Assembly (NCBI RefSeq): GCF_015291885.1 | Contig: NZ_CP036186.1 | Span: 3,127,001 to 3,191,000, forward strand | Direction of reading: 5' to 3' | Source: Stutzerimonas stutzeri | Lineage (GTDB): Bacteria; Pseudomonadota; Gammaproteobacteria; Pseudomonadales; Pseudomonadaceae | DNA length: 64,000 nt | Shown: piece after piece, positions 9,136 through 19,077 of the stretch | Layout of the letters: each line of letters starts with the position of its first letter | Numbering within the stretch: the first letter of the stretch is position 1 | The notes under the pieces: generated by a model | What the model was told of the DNA's origin: nothing | The model's database searches: none | The model's input: the letters and a program-made list of their open reading frames with translations, nothing else | Made by a program: the position numbers and the translations under genes

Positions 9136-9233
9136 GTGGATGTAAAAAGCGATATCCACCCTACGGTTCGATCGCGGGCCAAACGCCCAAAACCGTATTG
9201 CATCGTAGGGTGGATGACGCTTCACCGATCCAC
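9136..9233. repeat. Inverted pair of GTGGAT/ATCCAC repeats (REPIN-like)
   Basis: A unit at 9136-9165 (hairpin GTGGAT...ATCCAC followed by CCTACG) is mirrored by a unit at 9204-9233 (CGTAGGGTGGATGACG...ATCCAC). The outer hairpins face each other, and ATCCACCCTACG pairs with CGTAGGGTGGAT. The pair fills most of the 184-bp mazG-relA gap and could form a long cruciform. Confidence 0.65.
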
Positions 9234-9269
9234 CATGGCGCAAAAGGCGCGCCTCCACCGTGCTGCGCG

Positions 9270-11513
9270 TTACGTGGCTCTTTGGCGCTTGGCCTCGATG
9301 ATATTGGGCAGCTGCGAAATGCGGCTGAGCAGGCGACCCAGGGCGTTCAGCCCGGGAATCTCGATGGTCAGCGTCATCTGCGCGGTGCTGTCTTCCTTGT
9401 TCGAGCGAGTGTTCATCGACAGCACGTTGATGCGCTCATTGAGCAGCATCTGCGAGATATCGCGCAGCAGTCCGGCGCGGTCGTAGGCGCGAATCATGAT
9501 TTCCACCGGATAGGTTTTCTCCGGTACCGGGCCCCAGCTGACCTGGATGATGCGCTCCGGCTCACGCCCGGCCAGCTGTAGCACCGACGGACAATCCTGG
9601 CGGTGGATGCTGACGCCGCGCCCCTGAGTGATGTACCCGACGATGGGATCGCCCGGCAGCGGCTGGCAACAGCCGGCCATCTGCGTCAGCAGATTGCCTA
9701 CGCCCTGGATCTGCACATCCCCACGCTTGCCCGGCTTGTATGGCGCAGAGCGCCGCGGAATCAACTCCAGCTGGTCTTGGCCACGCTCCGGCTCGACCAG
9801 TTGCTGCGCCATATTGACCAGATGCGCGAGGCGTAAATCGCCGGCTCCCAGCGCCGCGAACATGTCCTCGGCGCCCTTCAGGTTGGCCTTTTCGGCCAGC
9901 TTGTCGAAGTCCACCGGCGGCAAATCCAGCCGTCCCAGTTCGCGCTCCAGCAGCGTCTTGCCAGCAGCGACGTTCTGGTCGCGGGCCTGCAGCTTGAACC
10001 AATGAACGATCTTGGCCCGCGAGCGCGAAGTGGTGATGTAACCCAGGTTGGGGTTCAGCCAGTCGCGGCTCGGCGATCCGTGCTTGCTGGTGATGATCTC
10101 CACCTGCTCGCCGGTCTGCAGGCTGTAGTTGAGCGGCACGATGCGCCCATTGATCTTGGCGCCACGGCAGTTGTGGCCGATCTCGGTATGCACGCGATAG
10201 GCGAAGTCCAGCGGCGTCGCACCCTTGGGCAAATCGATGGCATGGCCGTCAGGCGTGAACACGTAGACCCGGTCAGGCTCGATATCCACCCGCAGCTGAT
10301 CGGCCAGGCCGCCGATGTCTCCCAGTTCTTCGTGCCATTCGAGCACCTGACGCAGCCAGGCGATTTTCTCCTCGTAATGGTCGGAGCCGGAATTGACGTC
10401 GGTACCCTTGTAGCGCCAATGCGCGCAAACACCCAGCTCGGCCTCTTCGTGCATGGCGTGGGTGCGGATCTGCACCTCCAGCACCTTGCCCTCCGGGCCG
10501 ATCACCGCGGTGTGCAGCGAGCGGTAGCCGTTCTCCTTCGGGTTGGCGATATAGTCGTCGAACTCCTTGGGAATATGCCGCCACAAGGTGTGCACGATAC
10601 CCAGCGCGGTATAACAGTCGCGGACTTCCGGCACCAGCACGCGCACGGCGCGAACGTCGTAGATCTGGCTGAACTGCAGACCCTTCTTCTGCATTTTTCG
10701 CCAGATCGAATAGATGTGCTTGGCGCGCCCGTCGATATCGGGCTGGATGCCTGTTGCGGTCAGTTCATCCTTGAGCTGCTGCACGACGTTCTGGATGTAC
10801 TGTTCGCGGTCGAGTCGACGCTCGTGCAAGAGCTGGGCGATCTGCTTGTACTGTTCGGGCTCGAGATAGCGGAAGGACAAGTCCTCCAGCTCCCACTTGA
10901 TGTGGCCGATACCCAGACGATGGGCCAGCGGCGCGTAGATATCGAAAACTTCGCGGGCAACGCGCTGGCGCTTCTCGTCGTCGGTCAGCTTGACCGCACG
11001 TATGGCACAGGTGCGCTCGGCGAGCTTGATCAGCGCAACGCGCACGTCATCGACCATCGCCACCAGCATCTTGCGCAGGTTCTCCACCTGCGCCTGGGAG
11101 CCGAGTACGAGAGATTCGCGAGGATTGAGACTGGCGCTGATCGCGGCCATGCGCAGCACGCCTTCGATCAACTTGGCCACTACCGAGCCGAAGCGCTGGT
11201 GCACATCCGGCAGCTGGATCTTGCCTTCGCGCACGCCGCGGTAGATGACCGCGGCAACCAAGCTGTCCTGGTCGAGCTTGAGGTCGGCGAGTATCTCCGC
11301 GATCTCGAGACCGATCTGGTAGCTGGAAGTCCCCTCACTCCAGAGATTTTGCGCCGCGTTGGCCTGCTGCTCCGCCTCACGGGCGAACTCACAGGCTTCC
11401 TTCAGGGCCGCGCGGTCGAGTGCCGGGTCCATCCCCAACACATGATCGAGCCAGCCATCCAGGTTGATACTGCCGTCCGTATTGATCGGCTGAAGCGCTC
11501 TGACCTGTACCAT
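9270..11513 (-). CDS. relA: GTP pyrophosphokinase RelA (ppGpp synthetase I)
   Basis: A 747-residue long RSH protein. The order is a degenerate HD hydrolase region (about 30-200), the synthetase domain (YDVRAVRVLV; FDDYIANPKENGYRSLHT; EVQIRTHAMHEEAE), TGS (VYVFTPDGHAIDLPKGATPLDFAY), a zinc-finger/helical region and a C-terminal ACT domain. The FDD form of the synthetase motif is that of RelA-type monofunctional enzymes. It makes (p)ppGpp on ribosomes stalled by uncharged tRNA. The neighbours rlmD and cysM upstream and mazG downstream match the Pseudomonas order. Confidence 0.97.
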   Translation of the reverse strand: MVQVRALQPINTDGSINLDGWLDHVLGMDPALDRAALKEACEFAREAEQQANAAQNLWSEGTSSYQIGLEIAEILADLKLDQDSLVAAVIYRGVREGKIQLPDVHQRFGSVVAKLIEGVLRMAAISASLNPRESLVLGSQAQVENLRKMLVAMVDDVRVALIKLAERTCAIRAVKLTDDEKRQRVAREVFDIYAPLAHRLGIGHIKWELEDLSFRYLEPEQYKQIAQLLHERRLDREQYIQNVVQQLKDELTATGIQPDIDGRAKHIYSIWRKMQKKGLQFSQIYDVRAVRVLVPEVRDCYTALGIVHTLWRHIPKEFDDYIANPKENGYRSLHTAVIGPEGKVLEVQIRTHAMHEEAELGVCAHWRYKGTDVNSGSDHYEEKIAWLRQVLEWHEELGDIGGLADQLRVDIEPDRVYVFTPDGHAIDLPKGATPLDFAYRVHTEIGHNCRGAKINGRIVPLNYSLQTGEQVEIITSKHGSPSRDWLNPNLGYITTSRSRAKIVHWFKLQARDQNVAAGKTLLERELGRLDLPPVDFDKLAEKANLKGAEDMFAALGAGDLRLAHLVNMAQQLVEPERGQDQLELIPRRSAPYKPGKRGDVQIQGVGNLLTQMAGCCQPLPGDPIVGYITQGRGVSIHRQDCPSVLQLAGREPERIIQVSWGPVPEKTYPVEIMIRAYDRAGLLRDISQMLLNERINVLSMNTRSNKEDSTAQMTLTIEIPGLNALGRLLSRISQLPNIIEAKRQRAT

Positions 11514-11618
11514 CTAACCTTCCCTTCTGCGCAGCAGCTGCGCCATAAACGCCGGCATTCTGTGTGCCGGTCGGTTGAACCACAGGCAATTCGCCTGTCA
11601 AGAATGCAGCATCGAGCG

Positions 11619-12971
11619 CTAACTCCGCTCGAACAACGCCATGGCTTCGACATGGGCCGTTTGCGGGAACATATCCAGCACCCCGGCACGCCTCAGGCGG
11701 TACCCCTGATTGGCCAGCTCGCGTGCATCGCGCGCAAGGGTGGCCGGATTGCATGAAACATAGACCACCCGCCGGGCCTTGAGCTTCGACATTTGTCGAA
11801 CGATTTCCAGCGCGCCGTCGCGCGGCGGATCGAGCAGCACCGCGGTGAACCCGTTGCGTGCCCAAGGTGCATCGGCAAGCGGGTTCGACAAGTCGGCCCG
11901 ATAAAAGTGCGCGTGCTCCAGACCGTTGCGCTGAGCGTTCTCCTGAGCCCGAGCCACCATCGCCTCGACGCCCTCAACGCCCACCACCAAAGCCCCCGTG
12001 CGAGCCAGCGGCAGGCTGAAGTTGCCCAGCCCGCAGAACAGGTCGAGCACCGACTCGTCCTTGCCTGCTCCGAGCCATTCCAGAGCCTGAGCCACCATCG
12101 CATCATTGACCGGCGCGTTGACCTGGACGAAATCCCCGGGCCGCCAGGCCAACTCCAGCCCCCAGGCATCCAGGCGGTAAGCCAAGGTCGCCGCCGCATC
12201 GTCCGGCTGAGGCTCGCCTTCCCCCTGCCACCAGAGCTGCGCTCCATTAGCGATGGCAAAGCTGCGCAAGCGTGCCACGTCCGTTTCCGGGAGGGCGGCA
12301 GTGTGGCGAATCAGCACGGCCTCGGCGGTGCCACTGAAGAGTTCGATGTGACCGATTGCCTGGGGCTTGCTCAGATCACGCAACGCCGCCAGCAAAGCCG
12401 GCAGCAGCGACTGCAAGGGCTGTACCAGAACCGGACATTCGCTGATGGAGACGATTTCCTGGCTGGCGCTGGCGCGGAAACCGATGTCCAGACGCTTGCT
12501 CTTGACGTCCCAGCGCACCGCCAGTCGCGCGCGGCGCCGGTAGCCGAAGGCATGCCCCACCAGGGGTTCGGCCCAGGTTTCCGGCTGCAGACCGGCCACA
12601 CGGCTCAGCTGTTCGCTCAGCGTGTGCTGTTTGAGGGCGAGTTGATCTGCAATTGGGGCATGCTGCAGGTTGCAGCCGCCGCACAGACGGGCATGCGGGC
12701 ACGGTTCGACCTGGCGCAGCGCACTGGCCTGAAGCACGCGCTCGCAGCGCGCCTCGACGATCTGGCTACGCGCAGCCAGCACCCGCACTTCGACCTCCTC
12801 GCCAGGCAATGCGCCTTCGACGAACCAGGTGCGCCCCTCGATGAAGGCAATGCCGCGCCCGTCATTGGCCAACCGCTCGATATTCAGGCGCTGCTTCTTG
12901 CCGACCGGCACCTGGGGCTTGCGCTCGCCGCCGCTGGGTTGAAAGCGCAAAGCGCCGCTACGTTTGGCCAT
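11619..12971 (-). CDS. rlmD: 23S rRNA (uracil-1939-C5)-methyltransferase RlmD
   Basis: A 450-residue RumA/RlmD enzyme. A TRAM RNA-binding domain (about 20-80) is followed by the 4Fe-4S cysteine cluster ([13 protein letters not shown]). The SAM-binding [15 protein letters not shown] follows, and the catalytic Cys region [12 protein letters not shown] is near the C-terminus. It adds the m5U mark at position 1939 of 23S rRNA. It lies 105 bp upstream of relA on the same strand. The Lys/Arg-rich N-terminus ([15 protein letters not shown]) is typical of Pseudomonas versions. Confidence 0.96.
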   Translation of the reverse strand: MAKRSGALRFQPSGGERKPQVPVGKKQRLNIERLANDGRGIAFIEGRTWFVEGALPGEEVEVRVLAARSQIVEARCERVLQASALRQVEPCPHARLCGGCNLQHAPIADQLALKQHTLSEQLSRVAGLQPETWAEPLVGHAFGYRRRARLAVRWDVKSKRLDIGFRASASQEIVSISECPVLVQPLQSLLPALLAALRDLSKPQAIGHIELFSGTAEAVLIRHTAALPETDVARLRSFAIANGAQLWWQGEGEPQPDDAAATLAYRLDAWGLELAWRPGDFVQVNAPVNDAMVAQALEWLGAGKDESVLDLFCGLGNFSLPLARTGALVVGVEGVEAMVARAQENAQRNGLEHAHFYRADLSNPLADAPWARNGFTAVLLDPPRDGALEIVRQMSKLKARRVVYVSCNPATLARDARELANQGYRLRRAGVLDMFPQTAHVEAMALFERS

Positions 12972-13058
12972 CAGCTGAAACCTGCGCTGTTCGGTAGTGC
13001 ATTGAGAATGTCGTGGCTAACCGGACGCGGCGTCACAATCGCGCCGCTGACGAGCCTT

Positions 13059-13961
13059 TCAGTTAGGCGCGTCATACACGCCAGTCGATAGATAACGATC
13101 GCCGCGATCACAGATGATCGCCACGATCACCGCATTTTCCAGCTCCTGCGAAAGGCGCAATGCGGCCGCTACGGAACCGCCAGACGACACGCCGCAGAAG
13201 ATGCCTTCTTCACGGGCCAGACGCCGCATCACCTGCTCGGCTTCGAGCTGCGACATATCGATCACCCGATCGACGCGCTCGGCCTGGAAGATTTTCGGCA
13301 GGTACTCTTGAGGCCAACGGCGGATGCCGGGGATGGCGGCGCCTTCCATCGGCTGCAGGCCAACGATCTGCACGTCGGCGTTCTGCTCCTTGAGGTAGCG
13401 CGAAACCCCCATGATGGTCCCGGTGGTACCCATGGAGCTGACGAAATGCGTAATGCTGCCCTGAGTTTGCCGCCAGAGTTCCGGGCCGGTGCTGTTGTAA
13501 TGGGCTTCGGGATTGTCGCCGTTGGCGAACTGATCGAGAACCTTGCCGCGACCCTCGGCCTGCATCTGCAGCGCCAGGTCGCGAGCACCTTCCATGCCCT
13601 GCTCCTTGGTCACCAGAATCAGCTCGGCGCCGTAGGCGGTCATGGCCGCCTTGCGTTCGGCGCTGGAGTTGTCCGGCATGATCAGAGTCATCCGGTAGCC
13701 TTTGATCGCCGCTGCCATGGCCAGGGCGATTCCGGTGTTGCCGGAGGTCGCCTCGATCAGGGTATCGCCAGGCTGGATGTCGCCGCGCAGCTCGGCACGG
13801 TTGATCATCGATAGCGCCGGGCGATCCTTGACCGAACCGGCCGGGTTATTGCCCTCGAGCTTGACCAGAATGGTGTTGCTGGTCTTACCCGGCATCCGCT
13901 GCAGACGAACCAGCGGGGTGTTGCCGATGCAATCGGCAATGGTCGGATAGTGTGTAGTCAT
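13059..13961 (-). CDS. cysM: Cysteine synthase B
   Basis: A 300-residue PLP-dependent O-acetylserine sulfhydrylase. The PLP lysine lies in NNPAGSVKDRPA (near residue 42), the phosphate loop is TSGNTG, and GVSSGGS lies near the C-terminus. CysM can use thiosulfate as well as sulfide. The ATG at 13959-13961 opens MTTHYPTIADCIGNTPLVRL, the standard N-terminus. The frame continues 31 codons upstream without similarity to the family. It is upstream of rlmD and relA on the same strand. Confidence 0.95.
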   Translation of the reverse strand: MTTHYPTIADCIGNTPLVRLQRMPGKTSNTILVKLEGNNPAGSVKDRPALSMINRAELRGDIQPGDTLIEATSGNTGIALAMAAAIKGYRMTLIMPDNSSAERKAAMTAYGAELILVTKEQGMEGARDLALQMQAEGRGKVLDQFANGDNPEAHYNSTGPELWRQTQGSITHFVSSMGTTGTIMGVSRYLKEQNADVQIVGLQPMEGAAIPGIRRWPQEYLPKIFQAERVDRVIDMSQLEAEQVMRRLAREEGIFCGVSSGGSVAAALRLSQELENAVIVAIICDRGDRYLSTGVYDAPN

Positions 13962-14076
13962 GGCGTCGCACGGCATCTGAAGAGGTCGCCATGATACCGG
14001 CAACACTCGACGACGGGCAGACCGTCTCAGCCGACCGGCAGCACTTCGAAGCACTCACGCCCATCCCCCGCCCTGG

Positions 14077-14970
14077 CTATGGGCGCGCAAGGATCTTGGG
14101 CGCGGCCTCGACGATCTGTCGCGAAAGATGCTCCATGCGCGGCGACTGCACCTTCCAGGTGTGCCAGTACAGGGCGATCTCGAGCGGTTCGTCGGCTGCC
14201 AGATCGACCACCTCACCCGAGCTCAGCGCATCATGCAGCAACAGTTCAGGAACCATGCCGTAACCCAGGCCGTAACGAATCGCGCTGAAATGCGGCTCGG
14301 CACCGGGAACGAAATGGCAGGGATAAGCCCCCTCCGGCAGTCCGAAGCGGCGCAGCAGGAACGACGATTGCAGCGTGTCCTTGCGCGTATAGGCGACCAC
14401 CGGCGCCTTGCGCGCAGCGTTGCGGGTCAGACCATTGGCGAAGTGTTTCTGACGAAACCCGCTCGACGCCACCAGTCGGTAGCGCATGCTGCCCAACGGG
14501 CTGGCCGTGCAGCCGCGCATGGGCTTGGGCTCGGTGCTGATGCAACCGATCGCCAGGCCCGTCTCCAGCAGACTGTAGGTGTGGTCCTGATCCTCGACGG
14601 TGAGATCGAGCAGGACCCGCTCGCGGATCAGCACCTCGGCCAGGGCCGGAAAAAACCAGGTCCCCAGGCTGTCGGCATTGAGTGCCGCCACCACCACCAG
14701 TGGCGCATCGCCGCGCTCGGCGAGGTCCGCCAGCAGGTCAGCTTCGAGCAATGTGGCGCGCTTGAGGTACTGCAACAAACGCTGCCCTGTTTCAGTGGGC
14801 CGGCAGGGTCGACTGCGCACGACCAGCGCACTGCCCAGGGCGCTCTCCAGTGCGCGCACCCGCTGTGAAATCGCCGGTGGCGTCAGGTGCAGACGCTGCG
14901 CAGCCTGTTCGAAGCTACCAGTACGGATCACCGTTCGAAATGCTTCGGTCTGTTTCGGATCGAGATTCAT
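14077..14970 (-). CDS. argP: LysR-type regulator ArgP (IciA)
   Basis: A 297-residue LysR-family regulator with the HTH at about 17-36 (GSFEQAAQRLHLTPPAISQR) and a periplasmic-binding-like effector domain. The N-terminus MNLDPKQTEAF and the ADSLGTWFFPAL segment match ArgP, which senses arginine and lysine and controls amino acid export and lysine genes. It diverges from a TRIC-type channel gene with a 140-bp intergenic region, the usual place for a LysR operator. No exact T-N11-A site is called here. Confidence 0.85.
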   Translation of the reverse strand: MNLDPKQTEAFRTVIRTGSFEQAAQRLHLTPPAISQRVRALESALGSALVVRSRPCRPTETGQRLLQYLKRATLLEADLLADLAERGDAPLVVVAALNADSLGTWFFPALAEVLIRERVLLDLTVEDQDHTYSLLETGLAIGCISTEPKPMRGCTASPLGSMRYRLVASSGFRQKHFANGLTRNAARKAPVVAYTRKDTLQSSFLLRRFGLPEGAYPCHFVPGAEPHFSAIRYGLGYGMVPELLLHDALSSGEVVDLAADEPLEIALYWHTWKVQSPRMEHLSRQIVEAAPKILARP

Positions 14971-15110
14971 GCGGCCTTCCGATTAAGAAAATGTTTGCAT
15001 GGCCTAAAAATACTTAGCCACGACAAATTTAGCCAACATTGCTCCATAATCGCGCACCCTTTGCTGCAGCGCCCCATAGGCGTGCAGCGCATCCCGCCCG
15101 GAGAGTCGTC

Positions 15111-15737
15111 GTGGAATTGCTGCACACCATCTATTTGATTGCCATTACGGCCGAAGCCATGTCCGGCGCCATCATGGGCATGCGCCGCGGGATGGACCTG
15201 TTCGGTATCTGCCTGCTCGGCACCGTGACGGCGCTGGGCGGCGGAACCGCACGCGACGTGCTGCTCGGCCACTACCCAGTAGGTTGGATCGCCCATCCGG
15301 AGTACCTCACCTTCACCATCGGCGCAGCAATCGTCACCGGCTTCATCGCCCGCCATCTGCATCACCTGCGCATGGTGTTTCTGCTGGTGGACGGCCTCGG
15401 TCTGGTAGCGTTCACGGTGATCGGCTGCGATGTCGCGATGGGCATGGGTGCGCACCCGTCGATCGTGGTGCTGGCCGGCGTGATCACCGGCATTTTCGGC
15501 GGACTGATGCGCGACGTCCTATGCAATCAGGTACCGATGGTGCTGCAGCGCGAGCTGTACGCCACCGTAGCGCTGTTCACCGGAGTGTTCTACGTCGGCA
15601 TGCTGTGGCTGGAGATCAATACCACGCTGGCGACCCTGGCGGCGCTGGGCAGCGGTTTCCTGTTCCGCGTACTGGCCATGACCTTCCACTGGAAGCTGCC
15701 CGACTTCAACGGCAAAGAGATTCGGGGCCTGGACTGA
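15111..15737 (+). CDS. TRIC-family (UPF0126/YadS-like) membrane channel
   Basis: A 208-residue polytopic inner-membrane protein with about seven hydrophobic segments. It shows the duplicated glycine motif of the TRIC family: GGGTARDVLLG near residue 43 and GIFGGLMRDVL near 128. The family acts as trimeric monovalent-cation channels. GTG at 15111 is preferred as start because GGAGAG lies 6-11 nt upstream and the hydrophobic protein begins there. The frame extends back to 15039 without similarity. It diverges from argP, which may regulate it, although ArgP usually controls a LysE-type exporter. Confidence 0.85.
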   Translation: MELLHTIYLIAITAEAMSGAIMGMRRGMDLFGICLLGTVTALGGGTARDVLLGHYPVGWIAHPEYLTFTIGAAIVTGFIARHLHHLRMVFLLVDGLGLVAFTVIGCDVAMGMGAHPSIVVLAGVITGIFGGLMRDVLCNQVPMVLQRELYATVALFTGVFYVGMLWLEINTTLATLAALGSGFLFRVLAMTFHWKLPDFNGKEIRGLD

Positions 15738-15828
15738 GATGCCGCGCTAGGGCTTGATCTGGCGTGCAGATTCCGCCGAGCCGAGCCGCTACACTAGCGC
15801 GCTGCAACCCAGGATCGGTGGACGGACT

Positions 15829-18800
15829 GTGCTGAAAGACCTAGGAATTCGTGGTCGCGTATTGATGCTGACGCTATTGCCCAGCACCCTGCTGGCAGTG
15901 GTACTCGGCGCCTACTTCACCTGGATGCAGCTGTCCGAGATGCGCCATCAGCTCGACGAGCGTGGCCAGCTGATAGCCGAGCAGCTCGCACCGCTAGCCG
16001 CCCCCGCCATGAATCTGGGCTATGACAAGCGCCTACAACGCATTCTGACCCAGGTCCTGGATCAGGCCGACGTCCGTGCCGTGACCATTCTCGACCCGGA
16101 GCGCACCCAGCGCGTGCATGCTGGCCCACGCATGCTGACCCCGCCGCCGCCCGGCGACCCGGAGGGTCTGACCCGTGTCAGCAGCATGGACCACACGCGC
16201 ATCCTGATGCCGGTCCTCAGCCGTCATCTGAACCTCGCCGATGAAGTTCGCGGCCCAAGCGAAAAGCTGATCGGCTGGCTGGAACTGGAGCTCTCGCACC
16301 ACAACACGCTGCTGCGCGGTTACCGCAGCCTGCTCACCAGCCTGTTTCTGGTCAGCACCGGCCTGATCATCACCGCGCTGTTGGCGCTGCGCATGAGCCG
16401 GGCTATCAGCCTGCCGTTGCAGCGTGTTAAAGGTGCCGTGGCACAACTCAAGGACGGCCATCTGGAAACCCGACTGCCGCCGCTGGGAGGCCATGAGATG
16501 GACGAGCTGGCGTCGGGCATCAACCGCATGGCCGAGGCATTACTCAGCGCCCGCGAGGAACTGCAGCAAAGCATCGACCAGGCCACCGAGGACGTGCAGC
16601 AGAATCTGGAGACTATCGAAATCCAGAACATCGAACTCGACTTGGCGCGCAAGGAGGCCCTGGAGGCCAGCCGGATCAAATCCGAGTTCCTCGCCAATAT
16701 GAGCCACGAGATTCGCACGCCGCTCAACGGCATCCTCGGCTTCACCCAGCTGCTACAGAAAAGCGACCTTACCCCGCGCCAGCAAGATTACCTGGGCACT
16801 ATTGAGCAGTCCGCCGACAGCCTGCTCGGCATCATCAACGAGATCCTCGACTTCTCCAAGATCGAGGCCGGCAAACTGGTACTCGACAGCATCCCGTTCA
16901 ACCTGCGTGACCTGATCGAGGACACTCTGACCATTCTCGCGCCAGCGGCTCACAGCAAACAGCTGGAGTTGGTCAGCCTGGTCTACCGCGATACGCCGCT
17001 GTCGCTGGTGGGCGATCCGCTGCGCCTCAAGCAGGTGCTGACCAACCTGATCAGCAATGCCATCAAATTCACCAATGAAGGCACCATCGCGGTGCGTGCC
17101 ATGGTCGAGGATGACAACTCCGATCGCGCCCAGCTGCGCATCAGCGTCCAGGACACCGGCATCGGTCTGACCGATCAAGATCTGCGCGCCCTGTTCCAGG
17201 CCTTCAGCCAGGCAGACAACTCCATGTCGCGCCAGCCCGGTGGTACCGGCCTCGGGCTGGTGATTTCCAAGCGCCTGATCGAGCAGATGGGCGGTGAGAT
17301 CGGCGTTGACAGTATTCCCGATGAAGGCTCGGAATTCTGGATCAGCCTCAGCCTGCCCAAGGCCCGTGATGACATCGAAGACCTGCCCCACCCCGCCCTG
17401 CAGGGACGTCGCATTGCACTGCTGGAACAGCATCCGCTGGCCCGTCAGGCATTGCAGCATCAGCTGGAAAGCCTTGGGCTCGAAGTACATACCTTCGACT
17501 CGCTCGGCCAGAAGGCACCATCGCGGTGCGTGCCATGGTCGAGGATGACAACTCCGATCGCGCCCAGCTGCGCATCAGCGTCCAGGACACCGGCATCGGT
17601 CTGACCGATCAAGATCTGCGCGCCCTGTTCCAGGCCTTCAGCCAGGCAGACAACTCCATGTCGCGCCAGCCCGGTGGTACCGGCCTCGGGCTGGTGATTT
17701 CCAAGCGCCTGATCGAGCAGATGGGCGGTGAGATCGGCGTTGACAGTATTCCCGATGAAGGCTCGGAATTCTGGATCAGCCTCAGCCTGCCCAAGGCCCG
17801 TGATGACATCGAAGACCTGCCCCACCCCGCCCTGCAGGGACGTCGCATTGCACTGCTGGAACAGCATCCGCTGGCCCGTCAGGCATTGCAGCATCAGCTG
17901 GAAAGCCTTGGGCTCGAAGTACATACCTTCGACTCGCTCGGCCAGATGCAGGAAGCGATCTCCGCCCAGCGCCAGGGCAGCCAGCTGATTGATCTGGCCG
18001 TACTCGGCGTCACCAGTCGTGAAATCGAGCCTGAAGCCCTCGGCGACCGACTAATGGAAATCGAAGCGCTCGGCTGCAAGTGCGTGGTGCTCTGCCCCAC
18101 TACAGAACAGGCGCATTACCACGACACATTGCCGGAAGTTCATAGCTATACGCAGCTGCAGGGCAAGCCGGCCTGCACCCGCAAACTGCAGCGCGTGCTG
18201 CTGGAGCTGGTGCGTCCGAACCAGGCTTACGCCGAGCCTGCTGCAGCCGCGCCAAGTCGTGCGGCACGCGTACTCTGCGTGGATGACAACCCGGCCAACC
18301 TGCTGCTGGTGAAAACCCTTCTCGGCGACATGGGCGCCGAGGTCGTCGCGGTAGACAACGGGCTCGCTGCGCTGGAAGCAGCCAAGCAACACACCTTCGA
18401 TCTGGTGCTGATGGATGTGCAGATGCCCGGCATGGACGGGCGACAGACCACCGAAGCCATACGCCACTGGGAACATGTAGAGGGCAGCACGCCACTGCCG
18501 ATCATCGCGCTCACCGCTCACGCGCTGGCAAACGAGAAACGCTCGCTGCTGCAGAGCGGCATGGACGACTACCTGACCAAGCCCATCAGCGATCGGCAAC
18601 TGGCGCAGGTGGTATTGAAGTGGACCGGACTTGCTCTGCGAAGCCAGCCGCAGCACTCCGCCGACCAGACTTCGCAACCCGAGCTCAATCTGAAAGTACT
18701 CGACGAAGAAGAAGGTCTGCGTTTGGCTGCTGGCAAGGCAGATCTCGCCGATGACATGCTTGGCATGCTGCTGCAGTCGCTGGAAAGCGACCGCCGTACG

Positions 18801-19019
18801 ATCCGTGAAGCGCGTCAGGCAGGTGATCGTCAGGCGCTGATCGAACGCGTGCACCGCCTGCACGGCGCCACCCGTTACTGCGGCGTGCCTCAATTGCGCA
18901 ACGCCTGCCAGCAGAGCGAAACGCTGCTCAAACAGAACCATCCGGCTAGCGAAGCCGCATTGGACGAGCTAGACGCAGCCATCGTTCGGCTGGAACAGCA
19001 AGCCCACGCCGACAGCTGA
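15829..19019 (+). pseudogene. gacS: gacS hybrid sensor kinase interrupted by a frameshifting 434-bp tandem duplication
   Basis: Removing one copy of the duplication gives a continuous GacS/BarA of about 918 residues. It has TM1 (12-30), a periplasmic loop, TM2 (about 168-187), HAMP and HisKA with phospho-His293 in MSHEIRTPLN. The HATPase follows (DTGIGL, GGTGLGL), then a receiver with LMDVQMPGMDG (Asp near 718) and an HPt with RLHGAT (His near 867). As it stands, the frame from GTG 15829 runs to residue 561, adds about 30 foreign residues and stops at 17604, losing the receiver and HPt. These remain open in another frame to 19019. GacS controls GacA and the RsmY/Z RNAs. GTG opens the conserved LKDLGIRGR start. 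Confidence 0.93.
17077..17944 (+). repeat. Exact tandem duplication, unit 434 bp, two copies
   Basis: Copy 1 is 17077-17510 and copy 2 is 17511-17944. Each begins GAAGGCACCATCGCGG and ends GACTCGCTCGGCCA, and I found no difference between them. The unit encodes the G-box half of the HATPase domain and the linker after it (residues about 417-561 of GacS). 434 is not divisible by three, so the second copy is read out of frame. The junction shares only the dinucleotide GA with the flanks, so there is no long pre-existing direct repeat. Confidence 0.97.
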
Positions 19020-19077
19020 CCGGCAGTACCGGGCGGTCGGCGAGACGCCCGGCCGCCTGGCCCATTCAGGAATCACC

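Noticed and set aside
10002..11756. 584-codon plus-strand frame opposite relA
   Set aside because: It overlaps relA fully on the opposite strand, and RelA domains are complete. The composition is that of a shadow frame.
17526..19019. A separate kinase gene downstream of gacS
   Set aside because: Its first 140 residues repeat gacS exactly and the rest completes GacS, so it is the displaced 3' half of one gene.
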